Source: Theodoxus fluviatilis (lineage: Eukaryota; Mollusca; Gastropoda; Cycloneritida; Neritidae). From it: a stretch of 64,000 bases of DNA. The position numbers and the translations under genes were made by a program. The first letter of the stretch is position 1; the number at the start of each line of letters is the position of its first letter. Where the stretch lies: NCBI GenBank assembly GCA_034096865.1, contig JAWQFJ010028385.1:16782-80781 (forward strand), read 5' to 3'. The notes beneath the pieces were generated by a model. That model was not told where the DNA came from, ran no database searches, and saw nothing but the letters and a program-made list of their open reading frames with translations. Positions 1-10,002 of this stretch are shown here, piece by piece.

Positions 1-404
1 AATATTGTAAGAGATGCAACTCTTAAAAGGCATATGTGTCGCAGTTTTTCTTGTTGTTTTAAGAATCTTGGGTGGCATGTATTTGTTCTTTTTGGCGACT
101 GAAGACAGAAATGGATTTACAGTGTATTTCTTCTTGACATTGCAGTGTAACATCCTTTTTAATTTTATTTAATTTCATTTGGGTTTTTTGTTTTGTGTTT
201 ATCCCATTCGTTGGCGGCATACAGAGCATTCCAGTTTTTAATTTGTTGTTTGAGGCTTTTTTTCCTGAGGTCTTCGTAAAAGTAGGCTACACACTTTGCC
301 AAGAAATGATTCTCATTCTCTTTTTCCCTGACAACATGGAAGTTTAGAATCTGCTAAACTTATCATGACGATGACTTGGTTTTCAGGTTGATTAGGTGAA
401 TGAA

Positions 405-406
<2 letters not shown>
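1..406. other. Unannotated AT-rich stretch
   Basis: I see no coding exon, RNA gene or recognisable repeat here before the AG microsatellite. Confidence 0.4.
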
Positions 407-472
<66 letters not shown>

Positions 473-473
473 A

Positions 474-540
<67 letters not shown>
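407..540. repeat. (AG)n microsatellite
   Basis: A run of about 134 bp of AG dinucleotides with three short interruptions near 463-486. The open frames over it are repeat translations (Arg-Glu runs), not genes. A long homopurine tract like this can form H-DNA. Confidence 0.97.
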
Positions 541-542
<2 letters not shown>

Positions 543-1150
543 CTCATGTTGGAACTATTTCATGTATGTTTACAGACAAAGCTTGCCACCTGCAGCTGCT
601 TGGAGATCTAGATGTGAAGCATGCACACCCCATGCCTGTCCTGCCAAGTCCAGAGAGAGAGAGAGGGAATTCTCTGCAGGAAGGGCGCCAACTTCCATGT
701 TTGAAAACGTCATATGTTGCAAAGGAAGGTTGGATTAGCAAGTGCTGCTGATGTATAATGGGTGACTTTTCATCTGTTGTCATGGTTAGCAGTTAGAGCA
801 GTTTTAAAATTCTGCGTTATGCAACCTCCCCCTTTTTATTATCTTTCACATTTTGAAGGGTTTTCTGAAGATTGAACCGAAGGATTGGTTTTAACCATGT
901 GTGTGAAAACCTTCTGTGTTAAAAAAAACCAACATTTGCTATTATGTAGAGATGATTAGTAAGGTTTCACTGTTGAATTATGCATTTTTGCTTTAGCATT
1001 ATACTCACAAAAAAGTTATTGTAGTTTATGAATGTTCTCTCACATTTCCTGTTCTAAGCTTTATCATTTTGCTTTGTGTGCCTTGATATTCATACCAATC
1101 ATTATGTTGATGCTAGTAAATTAGTTGATGTTTTTGAAATATTGTGTCAT
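541..1150. other. Unannotated intergenic sequence
   Basis: I see no supported gene. A short GAGA run occurs at 653-665. Short frames here overlap on both strands and lack recognisable domains. Confidence 0.4.
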
Positions 1151-1467
1151 CAGACCTGCCTACTCTCCCGAAAAAATCGGGAGACTTCCGATTTAGGCCT
1201 GCATCTTCCGACCTCCCGATTAGGCTTTGAATTCTCCCGATTTCAATAGCGGTGAAAACCCCCACCCCCCACCCCACCCACCCCCGTCTCGCATTTCGGC
1301 TGATCTCTAAGCGCTCCTATAGGCCCCCACCCCCACCCACCCACTCACGATTTGGTTGAGTTCTAAGCGGTCTCATGGGGTCGTCACACCCCCCCCCCCC
1401 CCCCCCCCCCCCCCCCGCCTGTTTTTCAGAATCTCCCGAATTGGCCTTAGGGGGGTAGGCAGGTCTG
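1151..1467. mobile_element. Small MITE-like element with 13-bp terminal inverted repeats
   Basis: The sequence CAGACCTGCCTAC at 1151-1163 is repeated exactly in inverted orientation at 1455-1467, bounding a 317-bp non-coding unit. Inside it are several CTCCCGA/TCGGGAG words (for example an inverted pair around 1164-1184) and C-rich stretches, including a C run at 1389-1417. A target-site duplication is not obvious. The architecture fits a non-autonomous DNA element. The superfamily is unknown. Confidence 0.65.
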
Positions 1468-2359
1468 TGTCTTTGGGTCATTCGTTGTTCACAAACTCTT
1501 TGTCAGGAATGGTGGTGCCAGGTTAGAAGCCTCTGCTGTCAAGTCTAGAAGCTCACCTGTGTCTGCCAGTTCCAACAAATCTGGAAGATGTCAGTGTTCC
1601 CCATTTGTGTGCTCTTGTGCATATGGAAATGGGCATATGAAAACACTTCATACTAATATGGGAAAAAATTCCTCGTGCACTTATTTCCCTTATTCCATCT
1701 GACAATGACCATGATTGCTCTTGTGGCTCTCCTGCCCATCCACTCTGTAGTTGGACAATGGTCCTGCAGAAGTGTAGATTCTGCTTGAAATGTAAGCCCA
1801 CACCATGAAATGAGTCACATCCTGTCCTTGGTTGATGAGTTATGTGTTGTGTCAACGAGAAAGTTTCATGCACTTTAAGGTAAAAAACTTCTCTTTTTTG
1901 TGGTAGTTTCTTGAGAATCAACCTAAAAAAAACCTGAGCTTAGTCAAATTATGACAATTTGGGTCAATTTGATCACTGTCAATGTACCATTCTCCATAAA
2001 ATACATTTGAAAATTCATTTTACAAGCTTGCAGATCAATTTAAATCTGTAAGTACTGTTAAACAATGGTCTTTGACAAGTTTTATATACCTCAAAAGCCA
2101 CTATTATGCCAACCAGCAGAGAAATTGGGCTGTAGCTCAATGTGTGCCTTAGCTGAGGCACAGTGCAATTCACTCCATGAAGTGGGATCACAGATAGTCT
2201 CAGAAGAGGATGGGTCAGTGATTCCACAGTCACTACATGTGTTTTCTATAGATCATAATATATTGTCCTGGATCTCTTGAAGTGACAGTTAATGTCTGGA
2301 TGCTCTTCACAGCCGAGACACAGACTGTAGTAAGGGTGTCTGTAACTCTGGTCACTTAA
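1468..2359. other. Unannotated sequence left of piggyBac element 1
   Basis: Short open frames occur on both strands (1553-1921 minus and 2065-2280 plus) but show no domain or splice context I recognise. Nothing further is supported. Confidence 0.35.
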
Positions 2360-2363
2360 TTAA

Positions 2364-4653
2364 CCCTCTGGACGCCATTAATTTTTCACGGTTTTTACTC
2401 CCTGCAGCCAGTTATTTTCTGGATGTGCCCCAAAACCGAGACCCCTCTTGTTTAAAAATATGCAATTATTTTATTCTTTGCTATAGAGGCAACATTTTTG
2501 GAGGAAAGATGGAAAATTGAATGCTCTCTCTGATAGACCCACTGAAATTTATGTCCATGCAATACAATGTGATTATTAAAAAACCCCAGAGACAATACAA
2601 ATAAAAAACAAAGTGATAGGTTTCAAACCTTTATTTGAGTGGATGATGCAACTGTAGGGCCTACTCTTTGTGCAGATTAGGGGTGCAGGCCACCTTGAAG
2701 GACATCAAGGTGTGCTATCTCTTGAAGCAGGGATAAAAGCACATAGGCACTTGGCACTTCTTGCAAATGTACTGAGTCTGGTGCCAGTTGACATCCCTGT
2801 CAGAGCAAACCACACAGTCGGGCTGGGATATTCTCCCTGAGGGCAGACGATGGGGATTGATGGCAATGTGATGCTCACTTTTCACAAGCCTGTCAGGGGG
2901 AGTGGCAGCCATTCTTCCTCGATGCCTTGCCGTGGACCCCTGGTAGCCAGAAAGAAGGCCATGGGCAATCTGTAGACGGAACTTTTCTGCACTCACCCTG
3001 GCACCAGCTTTCTTGAATTTCCAGATGACCAGGGCTTTGCAGAAGCACATTTCCAGGAGATAGAAGAACAGCTTCTTCCACCATTTGGCACACCGGTGGG
3101 ACATCAGGTAGTTGGCGGTCTGCCCTGTCCACTCCTCCCATGTGTCGAGTGTAGGCCTCGATGGCAGCAGGCTTCTCCACAATCCTCTTCTTGTTGGGGT
3201 GGTGTTTGGACCTGACTTCCTTCATGAAGGTCTGGCTGGTGTGGACGGTTGTCATCAAGTTGGCTAGTCTCTTGTCCTGCCAGGTCATGTACAGGATCTT
3301 GTCATCTCGATCAGTGTTGAGTGGTCGTTCAGCAGTTGGCTTGGCCTGCCTGATGGAGTCGGGAAGTCCTCGTCGATTTGCACGAAAAGTCCCACAGGCT
3401 CCTGTCCCACATCGCACCAGTTCTTGGAATAGGCCAGGGGAAGAAAAGAAATTGTCCATATATGCAATGTGTCCCTTTCCATAGAGTGGTTGGGTCAGGG
3501 AACACACTACATGATGACCTACACCATGCTCCCGTGGAACAGTTTCTTTGCCAACGTACATCTTCCAGTTCCACACATACCCAGTGGCAGAGTCGGCCAG
3601 TGCCCAGGCTTTCATCCCCCACTTGCTGGGTTTCGAAGGCATATATTGCATGAGTTCAGTTCGGCCTTTGAAAGCCACCATACTCTCATCCACAGAAACT
3701 TCTTTCCCAGGGGAGAAAAACCTCTGCCACAGGGGGATCAGCAGATCGATAAACGGTCTCACCTTGTGGAGCTTCTCATGGTCTGGATCCTGTTTTGGCT
3801 TGGCAGTCTCGTTGTTGTTGAGGTGGAGAAAACTCAGGATGGCCAAAAACCTGTTCCTGGACATGATCTTTTTAAATCCAGGCATCTCGAGGTCGTCCAT
3901 AGCAGGCCATAGGAAGATCTGCCAGTCAGTCCTGTCAGTAGCAGCACGGCGAGAAATGCAGCCATCTCGGGTCGAGTGACAGGCTGCCACTGATTCACTC
4001 GAGAATAAATTCCCGCGTCGCTTCCTTTCTTCGCCTCACTTGACCAGCGTAGCGATTCGTTTCGTCGACCATCAAGTCAATGACTTCATCGTTAAAATAA
4101 AGATGAAAAGCAACCGATTTCGATATGTCGTCGCGCACATGTTGAGGAGAGGGCGTGGTCTGGCACTCCGGCAACCATGAGTGGTCATATGCAGATGGAA
4201 TCTTGGACTGGGCTGGTTCAACTTCGATTTCGTCATCAGAGTCACTGTATGTGGCGAACTCGACCAAATCTTCCTCTGTGAAGCCATGGAATTCTTCTTC
4301 CGAGTCAGAATCGAACAATATTTCAAAGATTCGCTCTTCATCAGGATCGAGCTCAGCCATTTTTGGGCCAGCGTGCACGATGGACATCGCGCAGCAGCGT
4401 GTCTACCTCGATCTGTAACTTCAAAATTCGCTCTAAATTCGCGCACTTGCAGTGAAAAAATATTCCTAGTGTTATTATGAAAGCGAGTCTCTTCTGCGCA
4501 GTCTCCATGTGTAGAGAGCTCTCACAATCCCAAGGTTCATAGCAAACGGCGCCAGATTCAAACATGCCTATCAGTCTGTAAACTGTAACCGCCGACGGCT
4601 GTGAGGGGAGGTAACTACGTCGATGGTTATGGCCGCCGACGGCGCGCAGAGGG
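2364..4653 (-). mobile_element. piggyBac-like element 1, both ends present
   Basis: The element is bordered by TTAA at 2360-2363 and 4654-4657, the piggyBac target duplication. Its inverted ends are CCCTCTGGACGCC (2364-2376) and GGCGCGCAGAGGG (4641-4653), which match at 11 of 13 positions. A GCCGCCGAC word recurs twice inside the right end (about 4593 and 4632). The 2290-bp unit contains a decayed transposase on the minus strand. Confidence 0.9.
2715..4387 (-). pseudogene. piggyBac-like transposase, frameshifted
   Basis: Read on the minus strand, an acidic N-terminus (4387 to about 4050) is followed by the DDE_Tnp_1_7-type core and a Cys-rich C-terminus. The piggyBac catalytic aspartates are visible in VDESMVAFKGR, YMDNFFSS and GGVDRAD. 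The C-terminal zinc-finger-like CVVCSDR..CKKC..CF ends at 2715. The frame is broken at least three times: near 4040-4055, near 3920-3930 and near 3110-3120. Between the first two breaks a third frame carries the expected W-P-V-T motif. It cannot encode active protein as it stands. Family identity is secure. Confidence 0.9.
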
Positions 4654-4657
4654 TTAA

Positions 4658-5880
4658 GAGATGGACAACATAGACATGTCTTGCTAGACAGAGGCAAAGT
4701 GCCTCTGGAAATACAGTGGACAGCCAAATTGCCTCCAAGATTCTTATGACATTTCTGTGTGGACCATTAATTTTTTATGGAGGTAAATACTGAGTCTCCA
4801 TTTTAAAGGCCTTTTTAGCATGTAGTGAGGCCAAATGGGGATTTGATTGCCTAAGGTCATGTTCCTCTGATCACATTGTAGTTGATATTTATCCTTAGAT
4901 GGGCATGAAATCTTCTAAACTGCACAATCTTTCCTAACAGTGATACTTATCACTCGGATTACAAGCAAAGATCTGGGCTCCACATCAAGTTTTCCCCCCT
5001 ACTTGCCTGGGTATTCCCAACTGTTAACTGAGATCCTTTGTTCATAAGGACTGCATGGGTTGGGTGGGGTTGGGAAGGGTTAGACTCATTGAAAGTAGCC
5101 CTTCACTAAAGTTGTCTCTGTACTCACGTCATTTCTTTAGTTGCTTCTGCAGTACAGTATCTAGATGCATTTATGAATGCAGTGTCTTAAATTATCCCCT
5201 TGAATGTAGAAAGAAAAAAAGGGCGACACTAGGTCTGACAAAAATGGTATTCTTTCTCGAGAAAGAAAAGTGCCGCTGAGAGGGTCTGTTTCCGTTAGCT
5301 GGTCACGCGCTGTGACCCTGGCATTTCACAGTTTTGACCCCTTGAATGGGTATTGTCAGAGTTTGTCACCCTTTTGGTACTTTCAGTGGTTAACCACGAA
5401 GTTTTTGGTACTCAATCTAAATAGTCACATGTTCTGTTTTCTTTTTTTTCTTCTTCTTTATCTTATGGGGTTGGGGGAACTTGATAATTTTTTGATGGAG
5501 AGAGATTTTGCTTGGCTGATAACCTTGGAAGCAGGCTGCGGAGTTTGTCTGGCAGACATTTCTATGTGTCCACTACCATGAAAGAGGTGTAGCAAAAGGC
5601 ATGTCTGCACTGCATTGCACTGCACTAGCCTTGAAGTGTCGCAGCAACTCAAGCTGCTAAAACCCTGTGATCCTCCCTACTCTGTCAAGATTGCTTTAAC
5701 AGCAATGTGAGTGGGTCTTCCAGCTTATTACTGACAAGAGCAGAGAGGTAGACTAGTTTTTTCAGTCAAGGAAGAGTCCACCTCATTCCTTGAGTGGAGG
5801 TGGTGGTGGTGGGGAAGATTTGGTTTGCCGTCAATTTTAGATGGCATGTTTATAGTACATTTCCTCTATGTAACTTCAGC
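4658..5880. other. Unannotated sequence between transposon copies
   Basis: I see no supported gene. Open frames at 5055-5581 are short and without domains. A GGT-rich patch lies near 5798-5815. Confidence 0.35.
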
Positions 5881-6267
5881 TGCTTTCAGCTGGCAGATGA
5901 AGAGCTAACATTTGAATGTCTTAATTACTTCCCCAGACTGCATGTGGATTTCTCTTAAGGGCTGCCTTAACTGGAAGGCTGGCTTTCCAGTTTTTTTGCT
6001 GACAAGTTTTCTGTCAGGGAGTGGGGTTGCAGTTTCATCTAAAAAACTTGTTGCAAGCTTACCTACCTCCTTTTCTTGATTTTCTTTTTTTAAAACTTTC
6101 TTTTCATGGCGACTCACAGTATTTCTGTGACAGCCTAGCAGAGCACTCCTGCCCAACCCCTTGCATACTTCCAGGAACAGGCGTCGTTCATTTCTACCTT
6201 CATTGCAGTATTTCTTCTGCAGTCGGCGGCAGGCTTCCAGAAATTTTCGGCCACATTTGTGGGCAGT

Positions 6268-6316
6268 ACTGTCAAAGCTGAAGGTCTTGAAGTACTGTCA
6301 AAGCTGAAGGTCTTGA
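6268..6316. repeat. 24-bp tandem duplication
   Basis: The word GTACTGTCAAAGCTGAAGGT plus TCTTGA occurs twice in direct succession inside the transposase fragment. Confidence 0.85.
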
Positions 6317-6615
6317 ACAAATGCCGTTTACGCGGACTTGACTTACGAATCAAGTTGTTGATCGTTTGTACAAACTTTCTTGGGCTTGAGGGGAGGGCAG
6401 CCCTGGCTCTTTGCAGAGCTTTTCTCTGAGCAGCAGGGTTCCACTCATCAACACTGTAACGTCGCACTGTGTGGATTTCGAGTTAACTTCCCCTGCTTCT
6501 ATTTTTCCCTTGTTTTTGCTCTCCCTGTATTTCTCTCGCCTCTTCGCGTTGATGGCTGCTTTGGTCCGCCAGTGCATCTGCTCCCTCTTCTCTTTGTATT
6601 GTTGGTTCCATTTTT

Positions 6616-7469
6616 GACTCACATGCGAAGCAAAAGTGAGTCTATGTACTGAGCCGTGTCGTCCCTCCGTCCGTCCGGGCGTCCGTCCGGGCGTCCGTAA
6701 AAAACTTAAACGTTGGATTTTTCTCAGAGACTATTAAGTCTATCAACACCAAATGTGGCATGATGGTGTATGATGACAAGGCCTCAAAAAACATACATAG
6801 TGACTTGACCTTGCTTCAAGGTCAAGGTCACAGGAGCCATAAATGTGGTCTCAAAAACAGTCATTTTTCACATTTTCCCAATTTTCTCCCACGTTATTGA
6901 GAATGGCGACCTTAGCTACAAGTGGTATATAGGTCAAAGCAAGCCCTATCTTTTGATACCAGTTTGGTTGACCTTGCTTCAAGGTCAAGGTCACAGGAGC
7001 TCTTCAAAGTTGGATTGTATACATATTTTGAAGTGACCTTGACCCTGAACTATGGAAGATAACTGTTTCAAACTTAATAATTATGTGGGGCACATGTTAT
7101 ACTTTCAACATGAGACACATTTGGTCACATATCATCAAGGTCAAGGTCACTTTGACCCTTATGAAATGTGACCAAAATGGGGTAGTGAACCACTAAAAGT
7201 GACTATATCTCATGGTAGAAAGTGCCAATAAGCACCATTGTGCTTCCTATGTCTTGAATTAACAGCTTTGTGTTGCATGACCTTGGATGACCTTGACCTT
7301 GGGTCAAGGTCACATGTATTTTGGTAGGAAAAATGTGTAAAGCATTTCTTTGTGTATGATGTCATTGGTAGGTTTAGTTGTTTGACCTTGACCTTGAAGG
7401 TCACCTGAAGGTCAAGGTCATATAAAGGTCAAGGTCAAGCATGTGAGGCGTATGGGCTTTGCCCTTCTT
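6616..7469 (+). mobile_element. AGGTCA-rich interspersed element, copy A (Helentron/HINE-like)
   Basis: A full-length copy. It starts with GACTCACATGCGAAGC and the hairpin GACTCAC...GTGAGTC, followed by a GTCC-rich microsatellite (about 6660-6700). It ends with the inverted word GCATGTGAG(T/G)C, a GGGCTTTGCCC hairpin and CTTCTT. Inside are many CAAGGTCA / TGACCTTG words. It sits within the transposase fragment. Removing it restores one continuous minus-strand frame (KEQKWNQQ). The open frames over it recur with every copy and are not genes. Confidence 0.85.
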
Positions 7470-7734
7470 GTTCTTTTTGTTTCTCATGCTTTAAAATGTC
7501 CAGTCTGGTTTGCACCTTCTTTGGTTCAGACTGAAGCTGCTCTTTTTTATTTGCTCTACTCTTTTGTGTCCTTGCCTTTGTCTTAACTGATGCAGCCTTT
7601 CTTTGCTCCTCATTGAGGCTTGCGCGGTACGGCTGACACTTCAGCTTATTAGCCTCCAGGTATGCCTGGTACTTCTCGGGGTTAGTCTTGAGTGTTTCGC
7701 GGTAGGCTTTCATTTGTTGAGCATTAGAGATTTT

Positions 7735-7830
7735 TTTTCTTCTTCGACGGTGGAGGTGGAGGAGGAGGTTTGGGGAGAGCTAGTATTATCCTCTTTTCTG
7801 CCAATAAAATCAACAACAACATAATTTATT

Positions 7831-7861
<31 letters not shown>

Positions 7862-8008
7862 GGAGGTGGGGGTGGTGTGAAGCAATGACAGATAACCATT
7901 CCCCACCCCTCATCACGGAAACAGCAATCAAACATTAAAAAAGGTTGTTTTGATTTCTTTTGATCAGTTGCAACAAGAAACGAAATGCATGGTTTCTTGT
8001 GGCAACTG
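7735..8008. repeat. Poly-T/poly-G tract and flanking sequence
   Basis: A run of 13 T (7828-7840) passes directly into about 23 G (7841-7863), followed by GT-rich sequence. I see no gene. Confidence 0.8.
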
Positions 8009-8012
8009 TTAA

Positions 8013-9460
8013 CCCTTACCGTGGTGTCATAAAAACGCTCTGTCTGTCCACCAGTGGTGCTATTGCAGACTTGTTTTTTCAAAAACACCCCTCTGCTTTT
8101 CTAATTAACATAGCTCAGAAACTATTAAACATTGACAAACACAATGTGATGAGATGGAAGAAGAGCTTCCTCCACCACTTCTGAGTCTTCCTCAGCAGTG
8201 AGTAGCTTGCCATGATCTGGTCTGATGTGTCTACTCCTCCCATGCTCTTCACATACTCAACTATGCAGAGAGGCTTCACAATGCGTTCACCGGTTGGTAG
8301 ATACCTGTCCAGGGCTACTTCTTCAGGTCCGTGGATAGTGGACGGCATGTGGACATCTCTTTTGTCATGATGCTTGACAGCCATCATGTTCCCTTTCTGC
8401 CTGAATATGGTCTGTCCCTGCCTCAGCTTCACTATACCCTTACCTAGGGCTTCAGGCACACCTTTTCTGTTCACCCTGAGTGTTCCACAAGCATAAGTGT
8501 TCAGGTACTCCAGTTCTTGGAACAGTTCAGGACTTGTGAAGTAGTTGTCCATGAAAACTCTGTGACCCATGTCCAGAAGACCACAGTAGGCCAGCATGCC
8601 TACAACAATCTTGGTGGTCTGGTTGGAGTCTTCTGGTAGATCCACTGCCTCAGAATAGGTTGTGACAGGCACTGCACCTTGGTACACATCCAGGCCTATG
8701 GTGTACCCTGAGTGAGCCTCTGAGAGTTCATAGATCTTCATGCCAAACTTGTTTGGCTTCTTTGGGTTGTATGTTTTGAACCTGAGCCTCCCTTTCCAAG
8801 GGCAGATAGCTTCATCGAAGCTGAGGTCTCTCCCAGGTGAATAGATATCCACAAAGCAGTGGCGGAGGTGGGTCAGGAATGGCCGGACTTTGAAGAGGGG
8901 ATCACTTCCGTCATCTTCACTGTTGTCAGCAATGTGGAGATTGGACAGTATGGACTGGAACCTCACGAGAGACATGCTTCGGCCGAAGAATGGAGTTACT
9001 GTGATGTCACTCCCAGTCCAGTGCTCTGCCAGAATCGCCTTCTGAACTAGACCCGTGGTAAGCAAAAGGGCGAGGAAAACTTGCATCTCGTCCTGCGAGA
9101 CAGGAGTCCAGCGGTGCAGTCGCGAGAAAGGTGGTGCATTCACGTTCTGCTCAATTCGCTGTTGTGCATAAATGTTTGTCTGCTCCACAAACAAGGCAAT
9201 GATTGAATCTGTGAAGATCAGTTTGAAAAAATCATACGGCTGTGGATCATCGGGCAGGTCTGTGAGCAGTTGACTCCCTCCAGTAAATGGAGCATTGACA
9301 GGTGCGTCCGCGTCTCTGTCTCGCCCACCCATTCACACTGTCATTTCCGACTTCACGATCTTGTTGTGCTTGTTGTATCTGGAATGTGGAATTCACCATT
9401 CCTCGCCTGATGCCTCCATCTATCTCTTCTTCACTATCTGTCCGATTCAAAGAGGATAAT
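8013..9460 (-). mobile_element. piggyBac-like element 2, one end identified
   Basis: TTAA at 8009-8012 is followed by CCCTTACCGTGGTGTCA, a terminus closely resembling that of element 3 (CTCTTACCGTACCA). It lies about 100 bp past the transposase stop. I could not find a matching inverted end between 9460 and 9998, so the right boundary is approximate and may be deleted. Confidence 0.6.
8115..9332 (-). pseudogene. piggyBac-like transposase, C-terminally truncated
   Basis: A 405-residue frame covers nearly the whole piggyBac core. The catalytic aspartates fall at about residues 173 (SFDEAI), 262 (FMDNYF) and 368 (GGVDTSD), and KWWRKLFFHL follows. The frame ends ten residues later, without the usual Cys/His-rich tail. 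The element end lies only about 100 bp beyond, so the 3' part was probably deleted. An acidic N-terminal segment (SEEEID) is found in another frame up to 9450, which implies a frameshift near 9332. The core itself is otherwise open. Confidence 0.88.
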
Positions 9461-9469
9461 CGCTAAGCA

Positions 9470-9998
9470 AATTCCTCGATCGTGATTGTTGAAACATCCC
9501 CGCCATTTTGAGCTACAGTTCTCGCGAGATAGCATGAATTATGTCTAAATTTAGCTTCCACGTGACCTCTGTTGGCAATCAGCCTACTTTTGAGCGTTAA
9601 CAAAGGTCCTATCTTGCTTCTCGAGGCATCGGGCTATAAATAGAAGGGCCTTGTGCAATGCTGGAATGCCTCCAGTTGAGGGGGTGTGGCTCGCGAACTA
9701 GTCCGCGATAACCACTGACAGCCGGCAATGCTAAGCTGTCTTCCGAGTTATTTTACAAATATATAATGAATCATGTCATTAATACACATAAATGTTAACT
9801 GAATTCCCAAAAAACCCACGATGTATTCGATAAACAATTATGGAAAACTGAAAATATGCTCAGTTGCAACAAAGTAACTTCTGGTTATCCCCTCTTGTTG
9901 CAAACGTTAGTGGCAATCTGAAAATTTTCAATGTCTAGCATATTGTAATAACATCGTAATGCTCCCAAAAAAGAAAAGCTTTTGCACAAGGGACTTTA
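9470..9998. other. Unannotated sequence between piggyBac elements 2 and 3
   Basis: No gene or repeat is recognised. It may include the lost right end of element 2. Confidence 0.35.
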
Positions 9999-10002
9999 TT
10001 AA

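Larger units (their letters stand above)
5905..7713 (-). pseudogene. N-terminal half of a DDE-type transposase of uncharacterised invertebrate family, interrupted by a repeat
   Basis: Four minus-strand pieces read in order: 7713-7473 (lysine/arginine-rich region with YRETLKTNPEKYQAYLEANK), 6611-6460 (KWNQQYKEKREQ...), 6467-6160 (KALQRARAALPSSPRK) and 6156-5905 (LPDRKLVSKKTGKPAFQL). These motifs are ones I associate with the N-terminal half of the transposase family whose DDE half is seen at 17857-18740. That link is from memory and needs a search. The gene is broken by the AGGTCA-rich element at 6616-7469, by frameshifts near 6460 and 6150, and by a 24-bp tandem duplication near 6268-6316. 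The DDE half is missing here. Confidence 0.6.

Noticed and set aside
396..738. Arg-Glu repeat proteins
   Set aside because: Translation of the AG microsatellite.
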